Shown here piece after piece: positions 1 to 9,947 of a stretch of 23,785 nt of DNA. This DNA is from Phallusia fumigata (taxonomy: Eukaryota > Chordata > Ascidiacea > Phlebobranchia > Ascidiidae). The translations under genes and the position numbers were made by a program. Within the stretch, counting starts at the first letter, position 1. Every line of letters starts with the position of its first letter. The stretch spans positions 1-23,785 of the forward strand of contig QXVZ01018271.1 of NCBI GenBank assembly GCA_008931825.1, read 5' to 3'. Under the pieces are notes generated by a model, which saw only the letters and a program-made list of their open reading frames with translations, made no database searches and had not been told where the DNA came from.

Positions 1-194
1 CTGCCAACCACCTGGTGGTCTTGTTCTGTCACCACATACCACCACATTCTAAACTAGCCTCACTTATACTTTTGTAAAAGAATTTGTAGCAAAAGTACAT
101 GGAAATGGCAGAATTCATGTACTAAATGTATGATATGTGAACATTTTTGTAAAAAAAACAGAAGGTTTTGCATACTGTAGGTTGGGAACCACTG
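1..194. repeat. Partial MITE relic cut by the left window edge
   Basis: The right boundary reads ggttgggaaccactg (180-194), a typical hAT-MITE terminus of the CAGTGGTTCCCAACC kind read outward. The window opens with ctgccaacc, which matches the inner part of the opposite terminal repeat (TTCCCAACC), so the first few bases of the element appear to lie just outside the window. No coding content is seen between the ends. The target duplication cannot be tested because the left flank is missing. Family assignment is inference from terminus similarity. Confidence 0.4.
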
Positions 195-2560
195 AGTGAG
201 AGAAAAGTTTGATGATAGACTTATTGTCATAATAAACAATTATTGTTGTGCCGAAGGATAGAAAACACACCATGCAACCTGAAGATCGCTTTACAACATT
301 GTGATTAGTTTATGGTTATTATGTAGACAAATAGGCAGATAGGACATAAATTAAACATGTGCCAAGCCTATCCCTTATCCTTAGACAATACGTATCCACT
401 TTCCTAACCATGAATCGAGTAACTTAACTCTGCCATGGGTTTAGAAATTGTTAAAAACAGAATTTCAGTTATATCGGAGAGCACAGTACATGAGAATGTT
501 TTCATTTATAATTGACAACCACCTTTGATAGATAATTTCTCACAACACATCTTGTTGTATAAATTAGGTTTATTTACACAACTTTGTCATACACACGATA
601 CAAAAAGGAAAAAAGTTGTACGCTAGCAACAACATGGGAGGGTGGAAAAAATAAAGAATAAAAAGTTTTTTGCCAATGTGGCTTCAACGTTGTATTCACA
701 CACAGGCTACATAGAAACTCAATGAAAAAATAGTCGCATGACAAAATGAAACTACTTTATGTGGGAGTAGCGTTCACACAGGCAGTACAGTTTCGAAATT
801 GCTCGGCTTTAGACACCATGACAAACACTCGCACACCTTAAGATGATGAATGCAAGTTTGGGTAAGCAGATACAGTTTTACCTTTGATACGTAAATACTA
901 AGATATACAAGGACCTTGCCGGCATTTTGCTCTATAGTTAACGCAAGACAGCACAAATTGAGTAAGATAAATGAAAAGATCATGTTTTTAGGGTCAAGGT
1001 GTCGGAAAAACGGTTGTGGATGTTTATGTATTTATGTGCAACACTCAAACTAAGTTTACCAGTAATCATAGTACTGCATTTATGTGCATAAATGTAGTGG
1101 TATTCATATAAAGGTAAGTTTATTAAACAAACTTTTCAAATCATTATGATTCACAGAAAACTAAGATGGTGAGATGGAGAAAATGTCAAGTAAATGTTAG
1201 TAAGCTACTTTTAATTGAAACTGTGACGCATGTATTACAAGCAAGTTCATCACTTGATGCAAAAACATTAGCGAAGAACAGTTTATGTAATATCTTTGAG
1301 CGGCTACGTATTATGTAGCATAATCAATATGAAGCAACACTTGTGTTTTGTAACAACACAGAGAAGACCTGTACGATTGGAAAAAAACAAAAGTGCATTC
1401 AGTAACACAAACTGTCCCAAACCCACAGGTTTTGCATGCAAAATAAAGATTTATATATTTTGATCTCCCGAAACCTTGCTTTCTTAATAAACATGCTTAA
1501 CTACCTGCAGTGCCAAAGCCAAAGGATGGTTTTGATTCTTTTGCATTTTGAAAGAAATCAGCTAGACCAGTGATTCCAAACCAATTTGATGCAATCTCCC
1601 AAATGTTTATTTGAAACTTTTCATTTCTCCCGTTTTAGACAGGAAATGATATAAAGTAACACTAAACAGTTTGAAACCACTGGTCTACCTAAAAAGAAAT
1701 ACCACACATATAAATAACTTTAACTATTGAGTGGAAATTCCTCCCCTCAGCTTATAAAATTTATCGCATGGGAACGACGGTTTTTGGTGTTCAATAAATT
1801 TTCTATTTATTTTTTTGCCTTGAGGTTAAAAGTTTAATGGCCACCATCTGTTTCGGAAGAGCAAAGAAACTACAACATTTTCCGACAGAAAGTATAATTA
1901 AGATTAATTTAGTAAATTTCCTTTTTCCAAATCTTTTTTCAATCGACTTTGATTTTCATCATATCACAGTGCCAACTATTACAGAAAGGCAGGCCCCAAG
2001 ATGTCATTGCAATAATGTCACACAGCAACAAAGTAGTGCCAGGAAGGTCAACATGTTTAGATTTTGTATGATGGATATTTTACAGTTATATATTTATTGG
2101 GCATTGAAGACTTTACCAACTAATAAGAATACGTAAATATATTTCTTTTAAAACTACCAACATTGCATAAAGTTCCCCCACATTGCTATCTTGTTTGTAG
2201 TTACATTTGTGTTCCCATCAGCTCGTAATCATATGCAAGGTGGCCAATTTAGTCACAGAAAGGTATTAGGGACATATTCAGCAGGAATGCCGCGATAACT
2301 TGTTGGTCAAATACTCCAGCAAGAGCCACCCAAGTCAAATACAAATGCTAGTTACTAAAAAGAAACAAAACGTTAGTAGATGAGTTTTAGTCAACTGCAA
2401 TAAAGAAAACTTGCTAATGGTTCCAATCTTAAAACAAGTCTAGCTTATTCTAGGTCTGTGTTATAGAGTAACAAAAATGTCTAGGAAATTTTCTCAAAAA
2501 GAGTAGCACAATCTTGGTTTGTGTAGAAGTTATAGTCCAAACTGACAGGTTTTAAACACA
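195..2560. other. Non-coding stretch downstream of the ataxin-7-like gene
   Basis: AT-rich sequence with no open frame that resembles a conserved protein. A 69-codon frame on the minus strand (774-983) and a 99-codon frame on the plus strand (1837-2136) have no recognisable domain, no supporting splice pattern and a composition like translated AT-rich DNA. Apart from a MITE-like repeat at 1568-1682 I see nothing specific here. It probably covers intergenic space and perhaps the end of a long 3' UTR. Confidence 0.6.
1568..1682. mobile_element. Degenerate hAT-like MITE, about 115 bp
   Basis: The ends form imperfect terminal inverted repeats: cagtgattccaaac at 1568-1581, and a right end whose complement reads cagtggtttcaaac (1669-1682). 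CAGTG followed by TTC/TCAAAC is typical of hAT-derived MITEs. Flanking 8-mers (agctagac, gtctacct) do not form a convincing target duplication, so the copy is old or the family assignment is wrong. There is no coding capacity. Confidence 0.5.
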
Positions 2561-2566
2561 GACGAC

Positions 2567-2572
2567 TTTATT
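2567..2572 (-). terminator. Candidate poly(A) signal of the ataxin-7-like gene
   Basis: The plus strand reads tttatt, giving AATAAA on the minus strand about 190 nt downstream of the stop codon at 2764-2766. Position and orientation suit cleavage and polyadenylation of the minus-strand transcript. Other AT-rich near-matches exist nearby, so the exact site is an inference. Confidence 0.45.
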
Positions 2573-2763
2573 AAATAAATATATCATACTGTTAATAAAG
2601 GCCCAAAACATTTCCAACAGCACATAATCTTAATAGTGGACACACAGCAAAAATGTCAATTTGTTCAACTAGTTAACACAGGCAATGTAACATATGGTAG
2701 AAACAATAACGCCTTAGCGACCTTGGCAACAAATAAACAACTGCCAAAATGAATAACCTTTTG

Positions 2764-5700
2764 TCATGATTTCCAGAGTCCTGCAACGTTCGTTGTTGCC
2801 TCATTAGCAAAAAACAGCTGTTCGGTTTGCTGTGCCACACGTAACACATCTGGCGGTAACTCATAATTCTGACTGTTGGCTCCGACAAGGTCGGGATTAC
2901 ATTGCAACAGATCTTGCGCCAAATGATCTGTCGGATGTGATGGAACTCTAGTATCATTGGTTGTCGATGTCGTGAGCAGCATTTCGATGCTGTTTGCTTG
3001 GTTGGGGTCGAAGTTACTCGAGTTGTTGTTGGTATTGTATGATACCTGTTCAACAGTTTTTCCAGGTACTAAAAAACAAATTTGCAACACATATTCAACT
3101 TAACAAATTGAACGACATTGTTTTTTCGCCATGAAACAAAAAACAAACAAATATAAACAAACAGAGGACTGCAAAAGACGTAATACCAAATCAAAGTCTC
3201 TTGGCATAATGCCTCTTGCAGGCCTGGTATACTGTGATTCATATGTGCACTGCTGGCCTGCATGAAAGCATCAGGGCAGATTCCAACATCAAACATGCGC
3301 AAGCACTCTAATCACAGTTAAACGATATGTATAATTTTAAGAAATTTATTAATGAACTCATCCAGACGAGATGATGTTTATAAGCTGAGATGCACAAGCA
3401 TTGCAGCATGCAGCCTCACAGCTGGCTGTTTCCTATTTATCGTAGTGGGTACAGCATAAATCTGCACCTGCACAGCAATCTCACACAAAACGTACCTTGT
3501 GCAAAACTATGCGTATCTAGGTTTACAGTGTCAGTGCTGTTGTTGTTGGCTGTTGTGTTTTGTTGCATAAGAGCTCCAATACTGCCCATGATTGTTACAC
3601 CATGTGACCAGTTGTTGTGGGGGGACAGGGCACTTGGTGACAATCCATTTAACGGTGATGCTTCGTGCTTTACAGAGATCCCGGATTTCTAAATGAAATG
3701 GTGCATTTGTATGTTCAAAAAACTAAATGGTCAAGAAACACCAATCAATGGGGTATAACTGGGGATGTAGAATTATTACTTATCCAATAAGTGGTTTAGA
3801 ATCTAGAATACAAAATGCAAGTCTAACATTATATCTGTGAGATCGACAGACAAAAATTGAAGTTGGAAAACTACACAAAGGACCAAATTGCAGTTTTTAA
3901 TTTTTTTTCCATTGTAAATGTCCTGTTATCGAGGGTGGGCCATGTTTTAACATCTAATCATGTATAGAGAAATTGGAGTCAAATGCAAACTAATCCTTAA
4001 ACCAAAAAAACAGACATACCAACAAGGAATTTCTTCTCGATTTTCCCGATAAATTTCTTTTCCGATTTGTGGTTTGTCCCAACAGATCTTTTTCCTCTGT
4101 GACACCTGAGGTTAGAAGTGCACTAACATCGCTCGGTATTTTGAAAACTGGATCAGGCATTTGCAGTGGTGCACTTTCAACTGATGACGTGCGTGACGAT
4201 GTAAACTGGTCCTGACCCTGGGTGAGAAGGGCACTTAAATCCATTGCGTTGGTAGCTGAGGTAATGTGGTTGACACTAGTGGTTATATTCAACGCACTGT
4301 CACTTGTCCAAGCACCACCGGTTTTTAAGGATGTGCCGTCTTTTGCTACTTGCAATAAGTGCTTCGCAGATTTCGACGAAGATATATAATCTAAAGTATT
4401 TCGCTTTGTCCTGCCTAATTTTCTTGCAATGGACTTCTTGTTAGGTGATTTATCCTGTGATAGGGCACTACTATCAATGCTGGTCGACTTCAGCAAGAAG
4501 TTATGGCTTTGGGGCTGCTTGTGATTCGCACATGCCGGGGATGGGGTCATTGCATAGTGGGTTTCGGAGAGGCTTGAGATGTCATCGCTGCACGAACACA
4601 TTATTCCATGTTCGGAATGCCGTGTCAAGCACTCAGGAATCGACGTAGAAGGTATTGGATTGAAGTTAAGAGCAGTACGGGGCTCAACAGTTCTTGCTGA
4701 TTTTGCAGCTAACCGATCTTTTATTGTATTCGATATTGTTCGCCAGGGGTAGTGGGTGTTTCGACGAAATGTGGACAGTCTGTCGTCTATGGACCAGCCG
4801 TTGAAAGAGTTGACCTAAATCAAAAACATTTTTAAAATCTATACATATAAATTTGATGCTGAAATAAAAAACTATTTTGCATCGATGTTACTTACAGCCA
4901 GAGGGTTAGGGTGGTGACTAATAAAATGCTGGTTGGGGTCCACCACACTTTCCGAACCAGGTTCGTGGGGAACATCCTTCCAACAATCAATATGTCGGGG
5001 AGCAGTAGTGCTGAAAAGTAACAGGTGAATGCACCAGCTGGTATAATTAACATTGAGGTATTTGTTCTCATTTGAAATCAGACTGCCTAAATTTTGCCAA
5101 TTTATCTTAGTAGGCTTGCCGTCATAAAAATATTAAAAACCATTTAAAAACACCAGAAAATCTTGGTCGATCTGGACTGCAACCTACCGTGGAAACAGAT
5201 ATACGACATTTTTGTTTTTCTGAGATTGCACAGATGCTGGTGGGCTTTTTACTTCGTGCATAGAAGCTTGTTTGTGGGGTGTTTCTGTTTTCTGAGGTTT
5301 TGTAATGACAAACGGCTTACGTGGATGGTTGTGGTGCGCATGGTCAAGCAAGTTGGAATCTGTACGTAACAATTTTATGCCGTAAACTTGGACATTAGCT
5401 GTGCTAAACAAGTTTGTTACAATAGGCAGTATGCGTGAACAGGAGAGAGTAATGTACGTTAAGGAATGCAACACACAAACTTGCAAAGTAAGTTGAACTA
5501 AAAACACATGTATCCACTAGATATATACAAGTTCTATATCAGCGACTGTTTTAAATCATGTAGATTCCTTGGCACACAAAACTTTTCACTNGCAGTAGTG
5601 CTGAAAAGTAACAGGAGAATGCACCAGCTGGTATAATTAACATTGAGGTATTTGTTCTCATTTGAAATCAGACTGCCTAAATTTTGCCAATTTATCTTAG

Positions 5701-8700
5701 TAGGCTTGCCGTCATAAAAATATTAGAAACCATTTAAAAACACCAGAAACTCTTGGCCAATCTGGACTGCAACCTACCGTGGAAACAGATATACGACATT
5801 TTTGTTTTTCTGAGATTGCACAGATGCTGGTGGGCTTTTTACTTCGTGCATAGAAGCTTGTTTGTGGGGTGTTTCTGTTTTCTGAGGTTTTGTAATGACA
5901 AACGGCTTACGTGGTTGGTTGTGGTGCGCATGGTCAAGCAAGCTGGAATCTGTACGTAACAATTTTATGCCGTAAACTTGGACATTAGCTGTGTTAAACA
6001 AGTTTGTTACAATAGGCAGTATGCGTGAACAGGAGAAAGTAATGTACGTTAAGGAATGCAAGACACAAAGTTGAAAAGTAACTTGAACACATGTATTCAC
6101 TAGATTGTTCTAAGTTCTATAACAGCGACTGTTTTAAATCATGTAGATTCCTTGGCAAACAAAACTTTTCACTGTGAACAGATTGCAAATGCCAAACAAA
6201 CCACCANGACATTGATTGGTTCAGAGAATGGTTTCTTTTCTATGGCGGTCTTTGGTTTGGTCTGCAACTTACTTGTCTTTCCACCATGATGTTTTTCTGA
6301 AGTGCAAAAAATATCGTGAACACACTTTTGTTGGCATACTTTTTCACATGGTTTCATACATAATATGCTGTTAAATTTGTTAAATACATTTTGCCTCATA
6401 GAAGTTTGTTAAGGTAAAAAAGTGACGTTGTTTTGAAAACTGAACTGACACGACTAAAACATACCTTGCACTCAAAAAGTCACAAATTTATTGGAGGTTT
6501 TCGAATATCAAATCTTTGATTTTACGTACCAACATGATAGTGAAATCTCTGCGGCTTAAAAGGAAGGCGACAGTGCTCACAAACAACTAAGTAGAAGTGG
6601 TCTTTGGCTGGACAGAAACCAAAAAGTCCAAGATCTAATGAGAACAAAACAAAATGTTATAAAATGAAAAAATAAAAAAGTAATAGATAAGGAATGTCTT
6701 TGAGAAGCAGCGCAGTTACGTCAGGCATGCCTTTACACCCAATTTATAATCTGTCATCAAAATATGTGAGAAGAAGAGTCATTAACTTGACTTTACGAGA
6801 ACAATGGACCTAATTGTTCAATCTGTTGATAAGAAAATACCCCTTGCATGGCATATCAATGGCATAGAGAACCAAGCACTAAAGTTAATGGCAACACATC
6901 ATGTAATAAAGTATCATTAGAAAAATGTTAAATGTTTAACATTGACAAAATTTCAGACAGTCTGCTTTTACCTATTAATACTTTTGTATCAATGATTTAT
7001 GATCCCTTTCAAAATTTTAGTTTTGTGGCCAATCAAGCAATACATTATCATTAATTTTAAAGTTGATTGAAAAATGATTTAAACAAAGTGTCTAAACATT
7101 TCCTAAATAACTGGAAAATTTTATTTTTGACATTACTCCAATCTAATTTGCAAAACACATTGTGATACAAAACCCAAACAAAAACATGCTATCCAACTAA
7201 ACTTCTCCTTTCGAATTGTTTGAAAAAATGCAACTTATAATCACATTAGAAAGCATTCTTTCCAACTTTTTTAACCAGGAATAAAAATAAAATGTTTAAC
7301 TACATCTTTTGCTCTAACGAATTCCACCAGTGAAGGGGTCGACTGAAACACAGTTTATATAATGGCCAGGTTTTATGCATTTACACATCAAACAATATTA
7401 ATATGGAATAATACTAAAACATATTAGCAGTTTCATTTTATAAACAAACAAAGATAAGAGATGTATTTTACTATCTGCACAAGTGTTGATTGACAGTGTT
7501 AACAAAAATTTCAACAAACCTTCTCGTTTTAGGGTTGCTACTTCCTTATCTTGGCGTGCAGATGAAGAAGTGCTGTCCTGGCTACTTTCACCTGGAAATG
7601 AACAAGTTTTCAATTTATTGGTACAAAAATGAAAGAAAATTCCACTGATAGTATTTTTGGTTTAATTGCTTTTTCAACTTATTTTGTCTGCTAAATGTTT
7701 GTGAAAATTTGCAATCTGCAGCCCCGGAAATTGTGTAGAAATTGTGCGGCCCATGTAAAGGTGCAGACTTTGAATGGAGTGCGGCCTGCGAACCAGTTTA
7801 GTGCAATACTTTTTTGTGCATTGCTTAGCCGACCAAAGTTAAATTCAACTGGCATCACAATGCTACTGGGAAAGTAAAGCAAACAATGGAAACGTAGTTC
7901 CTTTGTAAACACAATGTTCTTCCTTTATATGCAATATGACAAATTCAACCTATTTTGAACAAAGGTACAGCCCACAGTCTAATGCGACTGCTAGTACAAG
8001 ACAGGACTCTTTAAACCCAGAAACTTTCAATTTTGGTGTACAAAATCAACTGTTTGGGTAAAATTAAGTGGAATATGAATGTTTTAGAAAAAAATTGTTA
8101 AAACCTCGATTAAAAAACTTCAAAACCACCTAGATGTCTATCGCACTATTGTAAATTAAAAACTGTCAAACTTTATTTTCAGAGTTCGCATCTGTAGTCC
8201 ATAAATGAATAAGATTGTGGTTAGTCAGTATTGCAGTCAAGTGAGTTGTAGAGGTTTGTTACAAAACAGGAAAACAACTGTACAGGAATTTCTCATGTTT
8301 GTTGTAATAATCTAAACTTTGATGATCACAATATCCCTAACCTAAGCATTGTTCGTTTTGTCCAAAGTCATAATCTGTCCACATAATAGGACTACAAGAT
8401 TTTTAAACAACTAACGACATACAAAAAGCAAAACAATATGTGCCATCTGAAACTAATCCTGTCCCTAACTTCTTCAATCATCAGCATCCTTTATTTGGGG
8501 TGAGGACCAAAATCTGTTTGTGGAAGACATCTTTTATATTAAGACTGTGATTTTAAGTCCAAAAGCAGATCCCAAGACAAAAACCCTAATTTACAAGAAC
8601 TTACCAATTCCTTCAGACTCGACAGCCTGTTGCCAGTCTGTCCACTTGCAGCCGGAGAACTGGTCAAGATCTGGGCCTAAGTTGTCGTCAATTGCGGCCA

Positions 8701-8701
8701 T
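2764..8701 (-). CDS. ATXN7-like: Ataxin-7-like protein, SAGA deubiquitinase-module subunit (about 9 exons, interrupted by assembly gaps)
   Basis: Exons in transcript order: 8605-8701, 7520-7591, 6530-6634, from 6296 into the N at 6207, exon 5 (5778-5881 or its copy 5188-5291), 4896-5010, 4020-4814, 3496-3688 and 2764-3068. All have GT/AG borders, and phases agree except across the gap. The ATG at 8701 is the first after an in-frame TGA. Residues 1-32 match the ataxin-7 family opening (LDQFSGCKWTDWQQ). Residues 60-95 match its block LFGxCPAxDxFYLVVC with a C-x2-C-x11-H-x4-H finger. In known members (yeast Sgf73, human ATXN7/ATXN7L1/L2) this block anchors the histone H2B deubiquitinase module to nuclear SAGA. 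About 620 residues are readable. The family's second zinc-binding SCA7 domain is not visible; it may be in the gap or lost. Downstream exons are Ser/Thr/Asn-rich. Confidence 0.8.
3233..3307 (-). other. Candidate 75-nt frame-preserving cassette exon
   Basis: Between exon 8 (3496-3688, ending in phase 1) and the last exon (2764-3068, entering in phase 1) lies an open stretch after acceptor gattag. It encodes ECLRMFDVGICPDAFMQASS and continues to a possible donor gtatac at 3232. Its 75 nt keep the frame whether included or skipped. The amino-acid content looks protein-like, but direct exon 8 to last-exon splicing also gives an intact frame, so this exon may be optional or spurious. Confidence 0.35.
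4020..4814 (-). other. Large central exon of the ataxin-7-like gene (265 codons)
   Basis: An uninterrupted phase-0 exon of 795 nt between acceptor gatttag and donor gtatgt. It begins VNSFNGWSIDDRLSTFRRN and is then rich in Ser, Thr, Asn and Lys. A small Cys/His cluster reads ECLTRHSEHGIMCSCSDD, and two related short motifs occur, MDLSALLTQG and SDVSALLTSG. I recognise no catalogued domain. The clustered Cys/His residues do not match the SCA7-domain pattern I know. It is probably a disordered linker with short interaction motifs. Confidence 0.6.
5188..5291 (-). CDS. Ataxin-7-like exon 5, copy A
   Basis: A 104-nt exon between acceptor cctcag and donor gtaggt, translating from KTETPHKQASMHEVKSPP to VVYLFP plus a split Arg codon. 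Entering in phase 0 and leaving in phase 2, it joins exon 6 (4896-5010) in the only frame of that exon without a stop (TTAPRHIDCWKD...). The exon is nucleotide-identical to 5778-5881, while flanking introns differ by scattered substitutions and small indels. Only one of the two can be used, because 104 is not a multiple of 3. Confidence 0.7.
5778..5881 (-). CDS. Ataxin-7-like exon 5, copy B (probable second allele)
   Basis: This is identical in sequence, length and splice sites to the exon at 5188-5291. It lies inside the second copy of a roughly 585-bp direct duplication whose copies are separated by a single N at 5591. Tandem use of both exons would shift frame, so this is either the other haplotype or an alternative exon with no protein difference. 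The allele reading is strongly preferred. Confidence 0.65.
6207..6207. other. Assembly gap (single N) with no flanking duplication
   Basis: Unlike the other three N positions in this window, the sequence on either side does not repeat. The gap falls between the ataxin-7-like exon 4 and exon 5, and the exon 4 reading frame is still open when it reaches it. The true amount of missing DNA is unknown and could include coding exons. Confidence 0.7.
6273..6634 (-). other. Exons 3 and 4: ataxin-7 family N-terminal zinc finger
   Basis: Exon 3 (6530-6634, 105 nt) enters in phase 1 and encodes DLGLFGFCPAKDHFYLVVC followed by CEHC and FKPQRFHYH. Exon 4 starts at 6296 after ttcag and completes the finger with VEKHH. 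The inferred zinc ligands are C75, C78, H90 and H95, with spacing identical to vertebrate ATXN7 (C-x2-C-x11-H-x4-H). The donor of exon 4 is unclear. A consensus gtaagt at 6272 leaves phase 1, which does not fit the next exon. The open frame otherwise runs on in a Lys/Pro-rich stretch to the N at 6207, so the true donor may be lost in the gap. Confidence 0.8.
7592..8604 (-). other. Intron 1 of the ataxin-7-like gene
   Basis: A 1.0-kb intron from donor gtaagt (8604) to acceptor ttccag (7592). No conserved reading frame is visible. A stretch near 7720-7810 (gcggcccatgtaaaggtgcag, later gcggcctgcgaaccagttt) is more GC-rich than its surroundings and looks like decayed transposon sequence, but I find no matching ends. 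Confidence 0.6.
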
Positions 8702-9135
8702 GGTGAAACGGCCGGTTAGCTGTTCTCAACAAGCTTAAGCCATCACATACGATGTTTTGACGGCACAGAGATGAGGTTGGCTTTCATGCTGTTAAACTGA
8801 CAAGCTTCGAATAAGGGAAAACTGGTCCAGTGCACTTAAATCTGTGTGCTTTTGATTTGTTCCCTATTTACAGAACCAAGTGTCTGCTGGTTCTTCTGTT
8901 TGTTTCGCGTGGCCACTAGGTGTGCCAGAGCCTAAGATTTTAAGTTTCTGTTCACTTTAAATTTGAGAGAGAGAAGTATATGATTAAGTTGCTTCCGATC
9001 GCATTTGGTAGAGCGTGAAGTAAATTAACTGAAAACTGTTTGTAAAAGGGTCATTCATTTTAGCAGCAAACCGTCAAAAACGCATGTCATCTATCTGTTT
9101 ACTGCGTTTTGTCGCATTAAGCACATATGTTGTAT

Positions 9136-9167
9136 CATAGATATTATAATACATTATAATATCTATG
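9136..9167. repeat. Perfect 15-bp palindrome in the divergent promoter region
   Basis: Arms catagatattataat (9136-9150) and attataatatctatg (9153-9167) are exact reverse complements separated by only two bases. Weaker outer symmetry exists: gttatattcac just to the right is mirrored by gtgaatata near 9260, and tatctatgatt near 9228 mirrors the left arm. It could be a small foldback element or a cruciform-prone regulatory site. Confidence 0.7.
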
Positions 9168-9768
9168 GTTATATTCACTGCTCGCAAGTTGCACGATTTG
9201 TTGCACAATTGAGCCATAGTGTATGTAGTATCTATGATTGAGCAAACATCACACTATCGTGAATATAATATCACCCAATGCAGCGCGTTGTAGTCCTCTT
9301 CAAATATTTTCTAGGTTTGGGATTGCATTACGTTTCGGTCACTGCAATGGTATTGGATTTGTTTACAATTTGCTAGCATGATTATTGGTCTTTACAGTAT
9401 TAAATTGGCTAAAAGTGCCTCTTCTCACATTTTGAAAACGGCAAGACTGTGTTTTTCCTCTGATGATACATTTTCGTCAACTTTTGTATAACTGAGGTTG
9501 TTTTAAAACGAAAACAAAACTGTAATAGATCAACAAATTCCAAAACGCTTGTGATGACAACTTCCGCTCTTTGCTACGTTACGCAATAATATTTGCTGAC
9601 TAACATGACGCAGGCAAATGCTGGCTCGTTGACCGCTGGATTTAAAAACACTAAAGTCTGTGGCGCTAAGTCAAATGGCTTGTACTGGAGTTAGAAACCG
9701 TGTTGGATTTTCGTAGAATTTTTGGTTTATTTTGCCCATATTTTTTAGTTTCTGATACTGCAAGGAAA

Positions 9769-9817
9769 GTTAATTAAACTGTTAGCAGAATTTTGTAAAA
9801 CACTTAGTTTAATTAAC
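9769..9817. repeat. 12-bp inverted repeat with TTAATTAA cores upstream of TBC1D31
   Basis: gttaattaaact (9769-9780) and agtttaattaac (9806-9817) are exact reverse complements with a 25-bp spacer. Each arm holds TAATTA, the core site of many homeodomain proteins. It sits about 130-180 bp before the start codon. A regulatory role is inference only. Confidence 0.5.
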
Positions 9818-9947
9818 CTCTGTTGAATAAAAAGTTAACTCTATTATTTGACGTTTCCAAAACAAATTTTGCTATTTTTTTGTTGTAAGATCAATCCTTT
9901 ATCTTACGAGATTTTGTAGTTCTTTTAGTTTCGCAAATTTATGTACA

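Larger units (their letters stand above)
5002..6173. repeat. Direct duplication around an N gap (copies 5002-5590 and 5592-6173)
   Basis: Both copies begin gcagtagtgctgaaaag and end with acttttcact. They are nearly identical, with scattered single-base changes and small indels in the introns. The second copy starts with the first 9 nt of exon 6 immediately after the N, as expected if a contig end simply stopped there. The pattern is that of two alleles joined end to end by an assembler that failed to merge overlapping contigs. Confidence 0.8.
8702..9947. promoter_or_regulatory. Shared head-to-head intergenic region between the two genes
   Basis: Only about 1.25 kb separates the two divergent start codons (8701 minus, 9948 plus), so both core promoters and 5' UTRs must lie here. 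I see no open reading frame resembling a protein. Notable structures are a near-perfect palindrome at 9136-9167 and a TTAATTAA-bearing inverted repeat at 9769-9817. A candidate acceptor, ttcttttag, ends at 9928, 19 nt before the TBC1D31 ATG. No convincing TATA box could be assigned with confidence in such AT-rich DNA. Confidence 0.6.

Noticed and set aside
1837..2136. 99-codon plus-strand open frame in the left non-coding region
   Set aside because: No domain, no homology I can recognise, no splice context, and composition typical of translated AT-rich DNA.
2673..3053. 126-codon minus-strand frame overlapping the last ataxin-7-like exon
   Set aside because: It overlaps the better-supported frame (SSNFDPNQANSIEMLL...LWKS stop), which joins exon 8 in phase. 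The alternative frame is Arg/Cys/His-rich in the manner of an out-of-frame shadow.
5293..5372. Extended upstream start for exon 5 giving LDHAHHNHPRKPFVITKP before KTETPH
   Set aside because: The acceptor AG needed (ttccag) exists only in copy B and is ttccaac in copy A, whereas the acceptor cctcag is shared by both copies.
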